From NCBI GenBank assembly GCA_020848015.1, contig JADLBA010000310.1, positions 1 to 6,505 on the forward strand: DNA of 6,505 nt. Direction: 5' to 3'. This DNA comes from Crocinitomicaceae bacterium. GTDB lineage: Bacteria > Bacteroidota > Bacteroidia > Flavobacteriales_D > Sanyastnellaceae. The notes under the pieces are model-generated. The model saw only the letters and a program-made list of their open reading frames with translations. It searched no databases and was not told the origin of the DNA. Below are positions 1-6,129 of this stretch, piece after piece (the stretch's first letter is position 1; the number at the start of each line of letters is the position of its first letter). The position numbers and the translations under genes are program-made.

Positions 1-376
1 CAATGATAAAAGGAACAGTACTTTCGGTGACTATTCTCAGCGCCCTGCCCCCCGTGAGAAACTGCATACCGCGAAGGCCATGGGTTCCCATTATGATCAG
101 ACTAGCATCCAACTCTACAGAAACCTTGTCAATATCCTCAAAAATATTTCCTATCCGGATAATGCCCACGACCTCTGCACCCTTTTCTCTTTTTACAATA
201 TCTTTCAGCACATCCATTTTGGTCTTCGCCTCCGCCATCTGCAGCTTACTCTCAATGATGTGAAGAATGATAACATCAGCACCAATTGTTTTTCCCATCA
301 ACAATGCATGGTCAAGTGCCACATCGCCCACCTTCGTGAAGTCGTGAGGAACGATGATTTTTTTTTCGTTAGCCAT
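1..376 (-). CDS. Universal stress protein (UspA family), 3' end beyond window
   Basis: Only the first 125 codons are in the window; the gene runs off the left edge. It starts at ATG 376-374, with AGGA a few bases upstream. The protein opens KKIIVPHDFT, the usual first strand and Asp of the UspA fold (Asp12), and continues with DVALDHALLMGKTIGADVI, a typical first helix and second strand. The nucleotide-binding loop is at about residues 97-111, reading GTHGLRGMQFLTGGR. This fits the G-x2-G-x9-G pattern of ATP-binding Usps, but the next residue, usually Ser or Thr, is Arg. The segment ends STVPFII, where one final strand would normally follow, so little is missing from the domain (a second domain cannot be excluded). 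Family members are cytoplasmic stress or energy sensors. It follows the hydrolase gene by 59 bases on the same strand and may be cotranscribed with it. Family assignment is confident; the specific role is unknown. Confidence 0.9.
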   Translation of the reverse strand, partial: MANEKKIIVPHDFTKVGDVALDHALLMGKTIGADVIILHIIESKLQMAEAKTKMDVLKDIVKREKGAEVVGIIRIGNIFEDIDKVSVELDASLIIMGTHGLRGMQFLTGGRALRIVTESTVPFII

Positions 377-435
377 AGATTTCCTATTAAAAAAATATTT
401 GTGCGAATTTACTATGATTTACATCTTACGGAGTG

Positions 436-1200
436 TCATACTCCCAAAAAGTGTTTCACGGTTGAGATAAATTCCGGAGTATTTTCCGCATGAGGCCAGT
501 GCCCCGCATTTCCGATGACTTCGAAAGATGCTCCGGGAAGCACCGCCTGTATCTCTTTAACATCGTTTTCACTGATATAATCCGACTTCTCTCCCCTGAT
601 AAAAAGGGTAGGTATCTTAATCTTATCAGGAGCTTCGATTTCTTTCAGTAACTGATTCTGATGCTCATATAAAACGTCGAGGTTGAACCGCCAGGCTAAT
701 TGTCCCGGACGCTTCCAGTATAGCCCTTTCATCAAAAACTGTAGAGTAGCAGCATCATCCACAAAAGGGGAAAGCCGTTCTTCCGCTTTCGCCCTGGACG
801 GGCAGTGCGCAACATCAACGGCAAAAAGCCCTTTGAATATTTTTTCGTGACGAGGCTTGTAAGACCTCACGCCGATATCTGCTACGATCAACCTTTCAAG
901 CAAAAAACTATTTTCACTGGCAAAAGTCATGGCTACCTTGCCTCCCATTGAATGCCCCAATAAAATGATGTCGCGCAAGCCCTCATCTGCCGCGAGCTCA
1001 AGCAGATCACCTGCCATTGCTTCAAACGACATATCCCCCGTATGCGGCGAATGCCCATGATTTCTCAGATCAACGGCATAAACCGAAAAGTGCTCCGACA
1101 TAATGCGGGCATATACCTGCCAGTTGTCTGCTGATCCAAACAACCCATGTAAGATAACCATCGGCTGGCCTTCTCCATATTTTTTACAGGCAAGTCTCAT
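436..1200 (-). CDS. Alpha/beta-hydrolase, YbfF-like esterase
   Basis: A 254-residue alpha/beta-hydrolase close in length and motifs to Escherichia coli YbfF, an acyl-thioester/short-chain ester hydrolase, and to eukaryotic ABHD11. Visible landmarks are the oxyanion loop HGLFGSADNW (residues 18-27), VDLRNHGHSP (43-52), the nucleophile elbow GHSMGG with Ser84, and GHWPHAE with the catalytic His234. The acid is either Asp108 in VADIG, the YbfF-like position, or Asp207 in RGEKSDY, the classical position. There is no signal peptide, so it is cytoplasmic. The start ATG lies three bases after the pdxJ stop (TAA AGG ATG), so translation is probably coupled to pdxJ. A hydrolase next to pdxJ is, from memory, a recurrent Bacteroidota arrangement, but no B6-related function is established for it. 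The physiological substrate is unknown. Confidence 0.9.
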   Translation of the reverse strand: MRLACKKYGEGQPMVILHGLFGSADNWQVYARIMSEHFSVYAVDLRNHGHSPHTGDMSFEAMAGDLLELAADEGLRDIILLGHSMGGKVAMTFASENSFLLERLIVADIGVRSYKPRHEKIFKGLFAVDVAHCPSRAKAEERLSPFVDDAATLQFLMKGLYWKRPGQLAWRFNLDVLYEHQNQLLKEIEAPDKIKIPTLFIRGEKSDYISENDVKEIQAVLPGASFEVIGNAGHWPHAENTPEFISTVKHFLGV

Positions 1201-1203
1201 CCT

Positions 1204-1917
1204 TTATACCAATTGCCTTTTATAAAGATTCACCGTATTCTCCAGCCCTAAGTAGAGGGCATCGGCAATAAGGGCATGACCAATGGAAACCTCTAACAGC
1301 CCAGGAATGTGGCGGTGAAAATATCCAAGATTTTCCAGGCTGAGATCATGCCCCGCATTAATGCCGATACCCGCCTCTTTTGCAGCAGTAGCAGCAGCAA
1401 CGCAACCCGCAATGGCTTTTGCCTTTCCTGCGGCATACCCTTTTGCGTAAGTTTCTGTGTAGAGTTCAATACGATCGGTACCTGTTGCTTTTGCCGCAGC
1501 CACCGCCTTGGGATCTGGCTCAACAAAAATACTCGTGCGAATACCTGCCTGCTTCAACCGGCGAATAATGGGAATTAAAAAATCGCGGTACTTCACCGTG
1601 TCCCATCCCGCATTAGAGGTGAGCGCTTCGGGCGGATCTGGCACCAAAGTGACCTGGGCAGGTTTTATATCTTCCACCATTTTTAGAAAATCTCCTGAAG
1701 GATAGCCTTCAATGTTCAACTCTGTTGTTACGACCTTTTTTAATTCATATACATCACTCTTCCGGATATGGCGCTCATCGGGGCGCGGATGAACCGTAAT
1801 CCCCTCTGCACCAAACCGTTCAAGGTCAATTGCCGCTCTAATTACATCCGGAACATTGCCGCCGCGAGCATTCCTCAGCGTGGCAATTTTGTTAATGTTA
1901 ACACTTAACTTAGTCAT
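1204..1917 (-). CDS. pdxJ: Pyridoxine 5'-phosphate synthase PdxJ
   Basis: PdxJ condenses 1-deoxy-D-xylulose 5-phosphate with 3-amino-2-oxopropyl phosphate to give pyridoxine 5'-phosphate, the last ring-forming step of the DXP-dependent vitamin B6 pathway; it is a cytoplasmic TIM barrel. The 237-residue product has the normal family length. Visible signatures are NINKIATLRNARGG (residues 7-20), ITVHPRPDERHI (40-51, with His43, Arg45 and His50), NIEGYP with Glu70 (equivalent to E. coli Glu72), NAGHDLS with His190, and the phosphate-binding SIGHALIADAL (211-221). The open frame extends 51 codons further upstream to 2070, but those residues are unlike PdxJ and cover the divergent spacer. ATG 1917-1915, giving MTKLSVNINKIATL, is where family members begin. 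It is the first gene of a leftward unit with the hydrolase and, probably, the Usp gene. Confidence 0.97.
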   Translation of the reverse strand: MTKLSVNINKIATLRNARGGNVPDVIRAAIDLERFGAEGITVHPRPDERHIRKSDVYELKKVVTTELNIEGYPSGDFLKMVEDIKPAQVTLVPDPPEALTSNAGWDTVKYRDFLIPIIRRLKQAGIRTSIFVEPDPKAVAAAKATGTDRIELYTETYAKGYAAGKAKAIAGCVAAATAAKEAGIGINAGHDLSLENLGYFHRHIPGLLEVSIGHALIADALYLGLENTVNLYKRQLV

Positions 1918-2101
1918 TTCCAGTGTTATTTTTTGTTGTAGTAATATTGTGCAAAACTCATAAGGAATAAGCGAATCTGTATCCCGATGACCTGCAATTT
2001 TTGGCGCATTATTGGCAAATGAACAAGCATCTGTTATCGTAGGTTTCCGTCTATGTAACAGAAAAGACAAAATCAGGGTATAAACCGAACGACTACGAAA
2101 A
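1918..2101. promoter_or_regulatory. Divergent spacer between pdxJ and the CBS-protein gene
   Basis: This 184-base spacer must hold the promoters of both divergent units. On the minus strand GAGTTTTG (positions 1959-1952) matches the Bacteroidota -7 element TAnnTTTG at all but one fixed base and lies 34 bases before the pdxJ start. On the plus strand TAGGTTTC (2040-2047) is a one-mismatch candidate about 55 bases before the CBS gene. Neither has a clear -33 TTTG at proper spacing, so both assignments are weak. No riboswitch-like fold or operator palindrome stood out. Confidence 0.4.
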
Positions 2102-2764
2102 TTGATAACAGCTCAGAATATATTGAACAAAGAGGTTCCCTTCCTGAAGCCGGAAGATACCCCGATGCATGCGCTGAATCTCATGGATGAGTTCCGTGTA
2201 GCGGATATGGCGGTGGTGGAAGATGGAAAATTTATTGGAATGGTATCCGAAACTGATCTATTGTCAGTCAAAGAAAATGTCCGCGAACTTCTCCACAGCG
2301 AAGATGATCTGTCGGGTATGAGTGTAGGACCGCAAGAACATATTCTCGATGTTTTAAAAACAGCCAGCACCCACCGTCTCAGTATTATTCCGGTCGTAGA
2401 TACAGAAAATACCTATGTTGGAGTGATCACTCTTGAAGACTTGGTGGAACAGCTTTCTCAGTTGCAGGGTGCCGGAAATCCAGGCGGAATCATCGTGCTT
2501 GAAATGAATGAGAATGATTATAGCCTCCAGCAGATTGCCCGTATTGTAGAAGAAAACGATGCCAAGATATTGAGCGTATCTATCGGCCCCAGTGAAGAGG
2601 GTAGAATCGAAATCAATCTAAAGATCAACCAGCCCGACCTGAATCCTATTCTCCAAAGTTTCAGCCGTTTCAACTACGAAATAAAAGGTTCCTACCAGGA
2701 AGAAGAATACCGCGAATCGCTGAAAAAAAGATACGATGAACTGATGCGTTATCTCAGTATCTGA
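2102..2764 (+). CDS. CBS-domain pair protein with C-terminal ACT-like domain
   Basis: A cytoplasmic protein of 220 residues. A tandem CBS pair (Bateman module) occupies about residues 5-120: the first repeat ends VVEDGKFIGMVSETDLL (38-54), the second ends PVVDTENTYVGVITLEDL (97-114). Such modules usually bind adenine nucleotides. Residues 129 to about 200 (GIIVLEMNENDYSLQQIARI onward) look like an ACT-type ligand-binding fold, followed by a charged helix to the C-terminus. The likely start is TTG at 2102: an in-frame stop lies at 2081-2083, no in-frame ATG occurs before codon 22, and the protein from TTG (MITAQNIL...VPFLKPEDT) begins as CBS proteins do. In many Bacteroidota this gene sits directly before nadK; here nadK is 3.6 kb away. 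That context suggests a nucleotide-sensing role linked to NADP supply, but this is inference and no ligand is known. Confidence 0.88.
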   Translation: MITAQNILNKEVPFLKPEDTPMHALNLMDEFRVADMAVVEDGKFIGMVSETDLLSVKENVRELLHSEDDLSGMSVGPQEHILDVLKTASTHRLSIIPVVDTENTYVGVITLEDLVEQLSQLQGAGNPGGIIVLEMNENDYSLQQIARIVEENDAKILSVSIGPSEEGRIEINLKINQPDLNPILQSFSRFNYEIKGSYQEEEYRESLKKRYDELMRYLSI

Positions 2765-2783
2765 TCATTGCTTAAACGTCTTC

Positions 2784-2808
2784 ATCCAGAATTTCTCCGG
2801 ATTTTTTA
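2784..2808 (+). terminator. Intrinsic terminator after the CBS gene
   Basis: ATCCAGA (2784-2790) and TCCGGAT (2796-2802) form a 7-position stem with one A-C mismatch around the 5-base loop ATTTC, followed at once by a run of T to 2807. It sits 20 bases after the CBS stop codon and would end that transcript before the secreted-protein genes. Confidence 0.65.
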
Positions 2809-2924
2809 TTCTTTCCTCATCTGTTTCTTTCTAACGGAAAAAAAGACCGCCGCATAAGCCGGAGTGAGATTTGATTACAGCACTAAGAAAAAAACTTCGG
2901 TTAATAAGTCTGCGGGAAAAAGCA

Positions 2925-2932
2925 TATATTTG
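2925..2932 (+). promoter_or_regulatory. -7 promoter element of the first VPxGKxWKI gene
   Basis: TATATTTG is an exact match to the Bacteroidota -7 consensus TAnnTTTG. The region 2896-2903 (TTCGGTTA) lies at roughly the right distance for a weak -33 element. It predicts a transcript start near 2939 and a leader of about 40 bases before the ATG at 2979. The leader carries short competing inverted repeats: GCCGG/CCGGC at 2944-2963 and GGTTT/AAACC at 2947-2970. Confidence 0.55.
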
Positions 2933-2978
2933 AAAATAATCCCGCCGGTTTTAATGTGCCGGCCTAAACCAATTACCC

Positions 2979-3395
2979 ATGTATAAAAACTACTTTATCA
3001 TCGCTGCATTATCCTTATTGGCTATTTCCGGTTTCTCACAAGGCACATTGGAGTTCAACCAGATCAGGTTGATCACCTCCTCCGATGGCACAGTAAGCGT
3101 ACCGACAGGAAAATCATGGAAGATCATTGGGGTGCTGTACTCGAGCCAAGTGCCGGATCCTTATTGTTCATCGAGCAGCACATGCTACTCTATTTCGGCA
3201 CATAATGATATCATCGTCGTCAATTCTGCCAACAATACCATCCGTTCAGTGCGTTCAAGAGGAAATGGCAATAGCGGTTTCCCAACCTATTTGTGGGAGC
3301 AGGAGTTTCCGATCTGGTTGCCGGCCAGTGCCACCCTTGCGACGGGTACGGGTGTGAGCAGCATCAGCGTTATCGAATTCAATATTGTGCCGTGA
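2979..3395 (+). CDS. Exported protein of unknown function, VPxGKxWKI family (copy A)
   Basis: A 138-residue protein with an N-terminal signal peptide (YKN, then a hydrophobic stretch 6-19, ending GFSQ near residue 21). No lipobox is seen, and there is no T9SS sorting domain. The mature part is rich in Ser, Thr, Val and Ile, suggesting a single all-beta domain. It shares with the convergent gene at 3559-4023 the opening TLxF, VPTGKSWKI at residues 41-49 (same numbering in both), IIVVN (78-82), and a gap-free C-terminal block of 29 residues beginning at FPIWLP and ending VIEFNIVP, with 16 identities. Differences include two cysteines, Cys63 and Cys69, which could form a disulfide loop after export, and a shorter middle region. 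I do not recognise a named family; an exposed surface or matrix protein is only a guess. An exact TAnnTTTG lies upstream, so it is probably expressed alone. Confidence 0.8.
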   Translation: MYKNYFIIAALSLLAISGFSQGTLEFNQIRLITSSDGTVSVPTGKSWKIIGVLYSSQVPDPYCSSSSTCYSISAHNDIIVVNSANNTIRSVRSRGNGNSGFPTYLWEQEFPIWLPASATLATGTGVSSISVIEFNIVP

Positions 3396-3558
3396 AACTC
3401 TTTGTAACGTTTGCGCGGTGTTGTTTAATCTCCAGGAGCATTTGATATTGATAGATTTCGGTTCGGGTATTCCGCAGGGGAGTCGTGCATAGAGGAGGGT
3501 AAGAGTGCTGATCAACACGAAGCCTGTTTACAACATACTTTACCTGCACCGGCGATGT
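3396..3558. other. Spacer between convergent paralogues
   Basis: A 163-base non-coding stretch between the two tail-to-tail VPxGKxWKI genes. GTGTTG near 3417-3425 and CAACAC near 3510-3518 are complementary but about 90 bases apart. I see no compact hairpin with a T-tract for either strand, no transposon end and no coding remnant of a third copy. Confidence 0.4.
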
Positions 3559-4023
3559 TTAAGGTGCCACAGCAAACTCCACCACACTCACCGCATACAC
3601 TCCCGTAGATGCTGCTAACGTAGTCCCCGATGGCAACCAGATAGGCCCCGACAAAATACCATTGGCAAAGCCATAGCCGCTGTTGGAACTCCGTATGGCT
3701 GATGTAGTACTTGTATATTGCTCCTGAACACTCGTTGTGGCAGAACTGCTGTGCACAATGACGTTTTGTGCATTGACCACAATAATTTTGTCGAGATTGG
3801 TTATTCCGTCCACGAGAGTGGTACCATCCCAAAGTGTATTGGCATCGGCCAATCGCGCACTGGGCCATATATTTTCTATTTTCCATACCTTGCCGGAAGG
3901 GACAGTCTGTACGGTAGTAACCAACAGTATATTGCTGAACTGTAATGTGGATTGCGCTGAAGCAGAGGGCATAAAAGAGAAGGACAAGAATAATGCGAGC
4001 AGGAGCAGAGTTGAGTTTTTCAT
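3559..4023 (-). CDS. Exported protein of unknown function, VPxGKxWKI family (copy B)
   Basis: A 154-residue protein with a clear signal peptide: MKN, a long hydrophobic core (residues 5-17), and a likely cleavage site at ASA|QS after residue 23. It is a paralogue of the protein at 2979-3395, with STLQF (25-29), VPSGKVWKI (41-49), IIVVN (80-84) and a C-terminal GPIWLP...SVVEFAVAP block (126-154). It lacks the two cysteines of copy A and has a longer Ser/Thr-rich central region (about 92-120) before the conserved end. There are no transmembrane helices beyond the signal, no lipobox and no T9SS domain. It begins at ATG 4023-4021, 34 bases downstream of an exact -7 element. The two copies face each other. 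No function can be assigned; the beta-rich pattern suggests a structural or binding domain rather than an enzyme. Confidence 0.8.
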   Translation of the reverse strand: MKNSTLLLLALFLSFSFMPSASAQSTLQFSNILLVTTVQTVPSGKVWKIENIWPSARLADANTLWDGTTLVDGITNLDKIIVVNAQNVIVHSSSATTSVQEQYTSTTSAIRSSNSGYGFANGILSGPIWLPSGTTLAASTGVYAVSVVEFAVAP

Positions 4024-4057
4024 TTGTACTTGTTTAGTTAATAGAATAGGTGAGTAC

Positions 4058-4065
4058 CAAAGGTA
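4058..4065 (-). promoter_or_regulatory. -7 promoter element of VPxGKxWKI copy B
   Basis: On the minus strand this reads TACCTTTG, an exact fit to TAnnTTTG, 34 bases from the ATG at 4023. An A-tract lies directly upstream (complement of the T-run 4068-4075). No good -33 TTTG is visible at standard spacing. It predicts a leader of about 25-30 bases. Confidence 0.55.
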
Positions 4066-4185
4066 TATTTTTTTTGCAATATAGTCTTTGGTCTCCGCTC
4101 ACTTTTTGTTTTTTCCCGCTTAGCAATGCAACAATGCTGTTGATAATTTCAAATAGGAATACCCCTTCTATGCCATCATACTCGC

Positions 4186-4193
4186 TAACTTCG
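4186..4193 (+). promoter_or_regulatory. Probable -7 promoter element of the tail-fibre/Lcl_C gene
   Basis: TAACTTCG matches TAnnTTTG except for one base and is followed by CCTACA, a context often seen at Bacteroidota transcript starts. It lies 48 bases before the ATG at 4242 and would give a leader of about 40 bases. No convincing -33 element is seen. The rest of the divergent spacer 4024-4241 holds the copy B promoter and nothing else recognisable. Confidence 0.4.
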
Positions 4194-4241
4194 CCTACAA
4201 CCCTGCGCAACAATGTTCAGGGTATTAAAACTACTATTACT

Positions 4242-4763
4242 ATGCAAACAATGACACGCACTTTGACCATCTTGATTTTTCTCAGTATTTATGGTTTTCT
4301 TTCAGCTCAGGTGGATATAGACCAGTCCATTCAACTTACAGGTGGCACCGGAGCCAGTGCCATTACCGGTATTACTGACCCACCCGTAAATGGCACCGAT
4401 GCCGCCAACAAAGATTACGTTGATGCGGCAGTGGCGGCGGGTGGTGGCGGCCTTAAGTCGCCCACTATGATGTCTAATGCATCGGGAAGCACCATGAAAT
4501 GGATGGAAGCACTTACCTATTGCGGCAATCTTAGCGAAGGCGGGCATGACGACTGGTATATGCCGGGAGTTCGTGAACTGGCTGAGTTCTTTACAAATAA
4601 TGGAACAGTTCCGAATAACGCATCTGAATATGTTTGGCTAAATGTAGATGACTCGAATTTCGTCCCTAATAGCGGCTACATCCCCCTGGCTTATTTCGGC
4701 ACCACTTGGTCTCTTGCATCCAGTAATGCTTCCGACACGAGGAAGGCTCGCTGCGTCCGTTAA
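4242..4763 (+). CDS. Exported protein: tail-fibre-like motif plus compact Lcl_C (DUF1566)-like domain
   Basis: A 173-residue protein. The signal peptide spans residues 1-22 (hydrophobic 8-20, cleavage near SAQ). Residues 28-64 read as IQLTGGTG...GITDPP...DAANKDYVDAAV, the short beta/coil repeat common in phage tail-fibre and Bacteroidota adhesin stalks. A glycine-rich hinge (GGGGL, 67-71) leads to a C-terminal domain with ALTYCGNLSEGG, DDWYMPGVRELAEFF (103-117), a TTWS turn and the terminal RCVR. These are hallmarks of Lcl_C/DUF1566 domains, which usually read YC..L..GG..DWRLP...EL and end VRCVR. Cys94 and Cys171 could pair. The domain is short: the segment normally lying between WS and RCVR is largely absent. 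The frame is open back to 4050, but ATG 4242 gives the signal peptide and lies behind a promoter; ATG 4251 is an alternative. Role inferred: a small cell-surface or extracellular binding protein. Confidence 0.8.
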   Translation: MQTMTRTLTILIFLSIYGFLSAQVDIDQSIQLTGGTGASAITGITDPPVNGTDAANKDYVDAAVAAGGGGLKSPTMMSNASGSTMKWMEALTYCGNLSEGGHDDWYMPGVRELAEFFTNNGTVPNNASEYVWLNVDDSNFVPNSGYIPLAYFGTTWSLASSNASDTRKARCVR

Positions 4764-4830
4764 CACATTGTGTGATACCGATCCATTCAAATCTTCAGGG
4801 ACTTTCCGCTCTCTCTGAGACTATATGCTA

Positions 4831-4858
4831 TACGACCCAGTCAGGTCGTACCATTTTT
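4831..4858 (+). terminator. Perfect hairpin with T-run after the Lcl_C-like gene
   Basis: TACGACC (4831-4837) and GGTCGTA (4844-4850) pair perfectly around the loop CAGTCA, and five T follow after CCA (4854-4858). It lies in the 172-base convergent spacer 4764-4935, 68 bases after the plus-strand stop. On the minus strand no T-tract follows, so it would end only the plus-strand transcript. The three-base gap before the T-run and the modest stem make it a reasonable but not ideal terminator. Confidence 0.55.
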
Positions 4859-4935
4859 GCATTCCGTGTGCTATAAATATTTGTATCCTTTATTTTTAGC
4901 TTGAGTGCCGCATTGTACAATACAGGTCGAGATCT

Positions 4936-6084
4936 TTAGTACAAAATAATTCTTTCTGTCTCTTGGTGTCCGTTTTCTGAAACGGAAACAAAAAACAATC
5001 CTTTCTCTTCAAGATAAATTCGGGAGGAAATACCATTGTATTTTTCTCTGTGGATCAATTTCCCCTGTGCATTGGTCACAACAATCTCTTTTGTTGATGC
5101 CGATGAAAAGTTCAGATCAATGTATTCGCTTGCGGGGTTGGGAAAAATTTTCATGAATTCTTTTTGTTCGGCAATTTCCACGCCGGCACTGGTGAGTGTA
5201 CTGAGTTTGTACTTTCTAAAAAAGCGCCATATTTCTTTGCTTGCACTGAAGTCCATATTGGTCACGTTAATATTAACCGGAGCCCCTGGCCACGAATGAT
5301 CTCCACCAATGATTTTATATAACTCAACAGAACTTCCGGCATCTCCCCCAGGGTAGAGATAGTGTTCTGCAGTACATCCATCATTTGTGCTATTGTCTGG
5401 CACCTCAGTAATAACGGCAGAAGATGAGCAATGATTGAAATTTACCCAATTGGCTACGAGATCTTCTATCGCATACACACCAAAAGAGCCGTTGTAAGAC
5501 ACTGTGCCGTCTGCCGTACCGTGAATTTGCATAACGGGGGTTGGGTGCTGGGCATCGCAGCCGCTTTGCTGTAGCAGGGTCATGCTGCCCGTTACAGAAG
5601 CTATAGCGGCAATACGACCGCTGAGTTGGCATGCCAGTTCATAGCTCATAAAACCGCCATTGCTCATACCGGTGCTGTAAATGCAGTTCGGATCAATGGA
5701 ATAATGAGCCATGACGGTGTCAATCAATGTGGAGAGAAAGGCGGTATCGTCCACACCTTGCCCCAGTGCAAATGAATTCCAGAATTGATTTCCCCCGTTA
5801 TCGGGGGTTCCATCGGGGAGTACAATGATAAAATTGGCAGTATCGGCAATGCCGCGAAAATCGGCATAGACTTCCTGTTCGGATGAATTGGAGCCATAGC
5901 CATGCAGATTCAACACCAGCGGAACTGGTGCAGATGCGTCGTATATCTCCGGAATATACAGGCGGTAGGTGCGATCAATGCCGCTACAAATAAAACTGCC
6001 TTCAATATCTGTTTGTGCAGATACACTACCGGAGAGTGTGACGAACAAGAGCAAAATAACCCAGTAAAGAAATTTCATATTCAT
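4936..6084 (-). CDS. Secreted CE1/LpqC-like esterase (polyhydroxybutyrate depolymerase/feruloyl esterase type) with T9SS sorting domain
   Basis: Numbering here starts at the Met encoded at 6078-6076. The signal peptide is residues 1-21 (FLYWVILLLF core, cleavage near VSA|Q). The alpha/beta-hydrolase domain (about 25-290) follows the COG3509/LpqC pattern: oxyanion region NLHGYGSNSSE (57-67), VLPDG (86-90), nucleophile GMSNGG with Ser139, IHGTADGTV with Asp190, and GGDHSWPG with His261. Relatives hydrolyse polyhydroxybutyrate, feruloyl or acetyl esters; the substrate here cannot be told. Residues about 306-380 form a type A T9SS sorting domain (KIFPNPASEYIDL, then VTNAQGKLI, ending in a GLFFVSV strand and ERIILY), so after Sec export it should cross the outer membrane by T9SS and be released or anchored. 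ATG 6084 (MNMK) or 6078 (MKF) both suit the signal peptide; the longer form from 6129 adds a non-signal leader and is less likely. It is convergent with the Lcl_C-like gene. Confidence 0.88.
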   Translation of the reverse strand: MNMKFLYWVILLLFVTLSGSVSAQTDIEGSFICSGIDRTYRLYIPEIYDASAPVPLVLNLHGYGSNSSEQEVYADFRGIADTANFIIVLPDGTPDNGGNQFWNSFALGQGVDDTAFLSTLIDTVMAHYSIDPNCIYSTGMSNGGFMSYELACQLSGRIAAIASVTGSMTLLQQSGCDAQHPTPVMQIHGTADGTVSYNGSFGVYAIEDLVANWVNFNHCSSSAVITEVPDNSTNDGCTAEHYLYPGGDAGSSVELYKIIGGDHSWPGAPVNINVTNMDFSASKEIWRFFRKYKLSTLTSAGVEIAEQKEFMKIFPNPASEYIDLNFSSASTKEIVVTNAQGKLIHREKYNGISSRIYLEEKGLFFVSVSENGHQETERIILY

Positions 6085-6099
6085 GATTTCATTAGCGGC

Positions 6100-6107
6100 A
6101 CAATTTA
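6100..6107 (-). promoter_or_regulatory. Possible -7 element of the esterase gene
   Basis: On the minus strand this reads TAAATTGT, a two-mismatch TAnnTTTG, with TTG (complement of 6127-6129) exactly 19 bases upstream as a -33 element. It would leave a very short leader before ATG 6084 or 6078 and would exclude the longer 6129 start. The match is weak. Confidence 0.25.
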
Positions 6108-6129
6108 CTTCTATTGAACAAATGACCAA

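Noticed and set aside
80..493. A 137-codon plus-strand frame over the Usp gene.
   Set aside because: It lies antisense to a well-supported UspA coding sequence and crosses its promoter region; the translation resembles no family.
1918..2070. A 51-codon in-frame extension at the 5' end of pdxJ.
   Set aside because: PdxJ proteins begin at the MTKLSVNINKIATL position. The extension has no similarity to the family and occupies the divergent promoter spacer.
3512..3886. A 124-codon minus-strand frame overlapping VPxGKxWKI copy B.
   Set aside because: It is Cys- and Tyr-rich low-similarity sequence in an alternative frame of a gene with a clear signal peptide and a paralogue.
4050..4241. A 64-codon in-frame extension upstream of the Lcl_C-like gene.
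   Set aside because: It would bury the signal peptide inside the protein, runs through the probable promoter, and reads like non-coding sequence.
4242..4763. A diversity-generating retroelement target, considered because the Lcl_C-like head is a small binding domain rich in Asn codons.
   Set aside because: No reverse transcriptase, template repeat or near-identical copy of the 3' end is present in the window.
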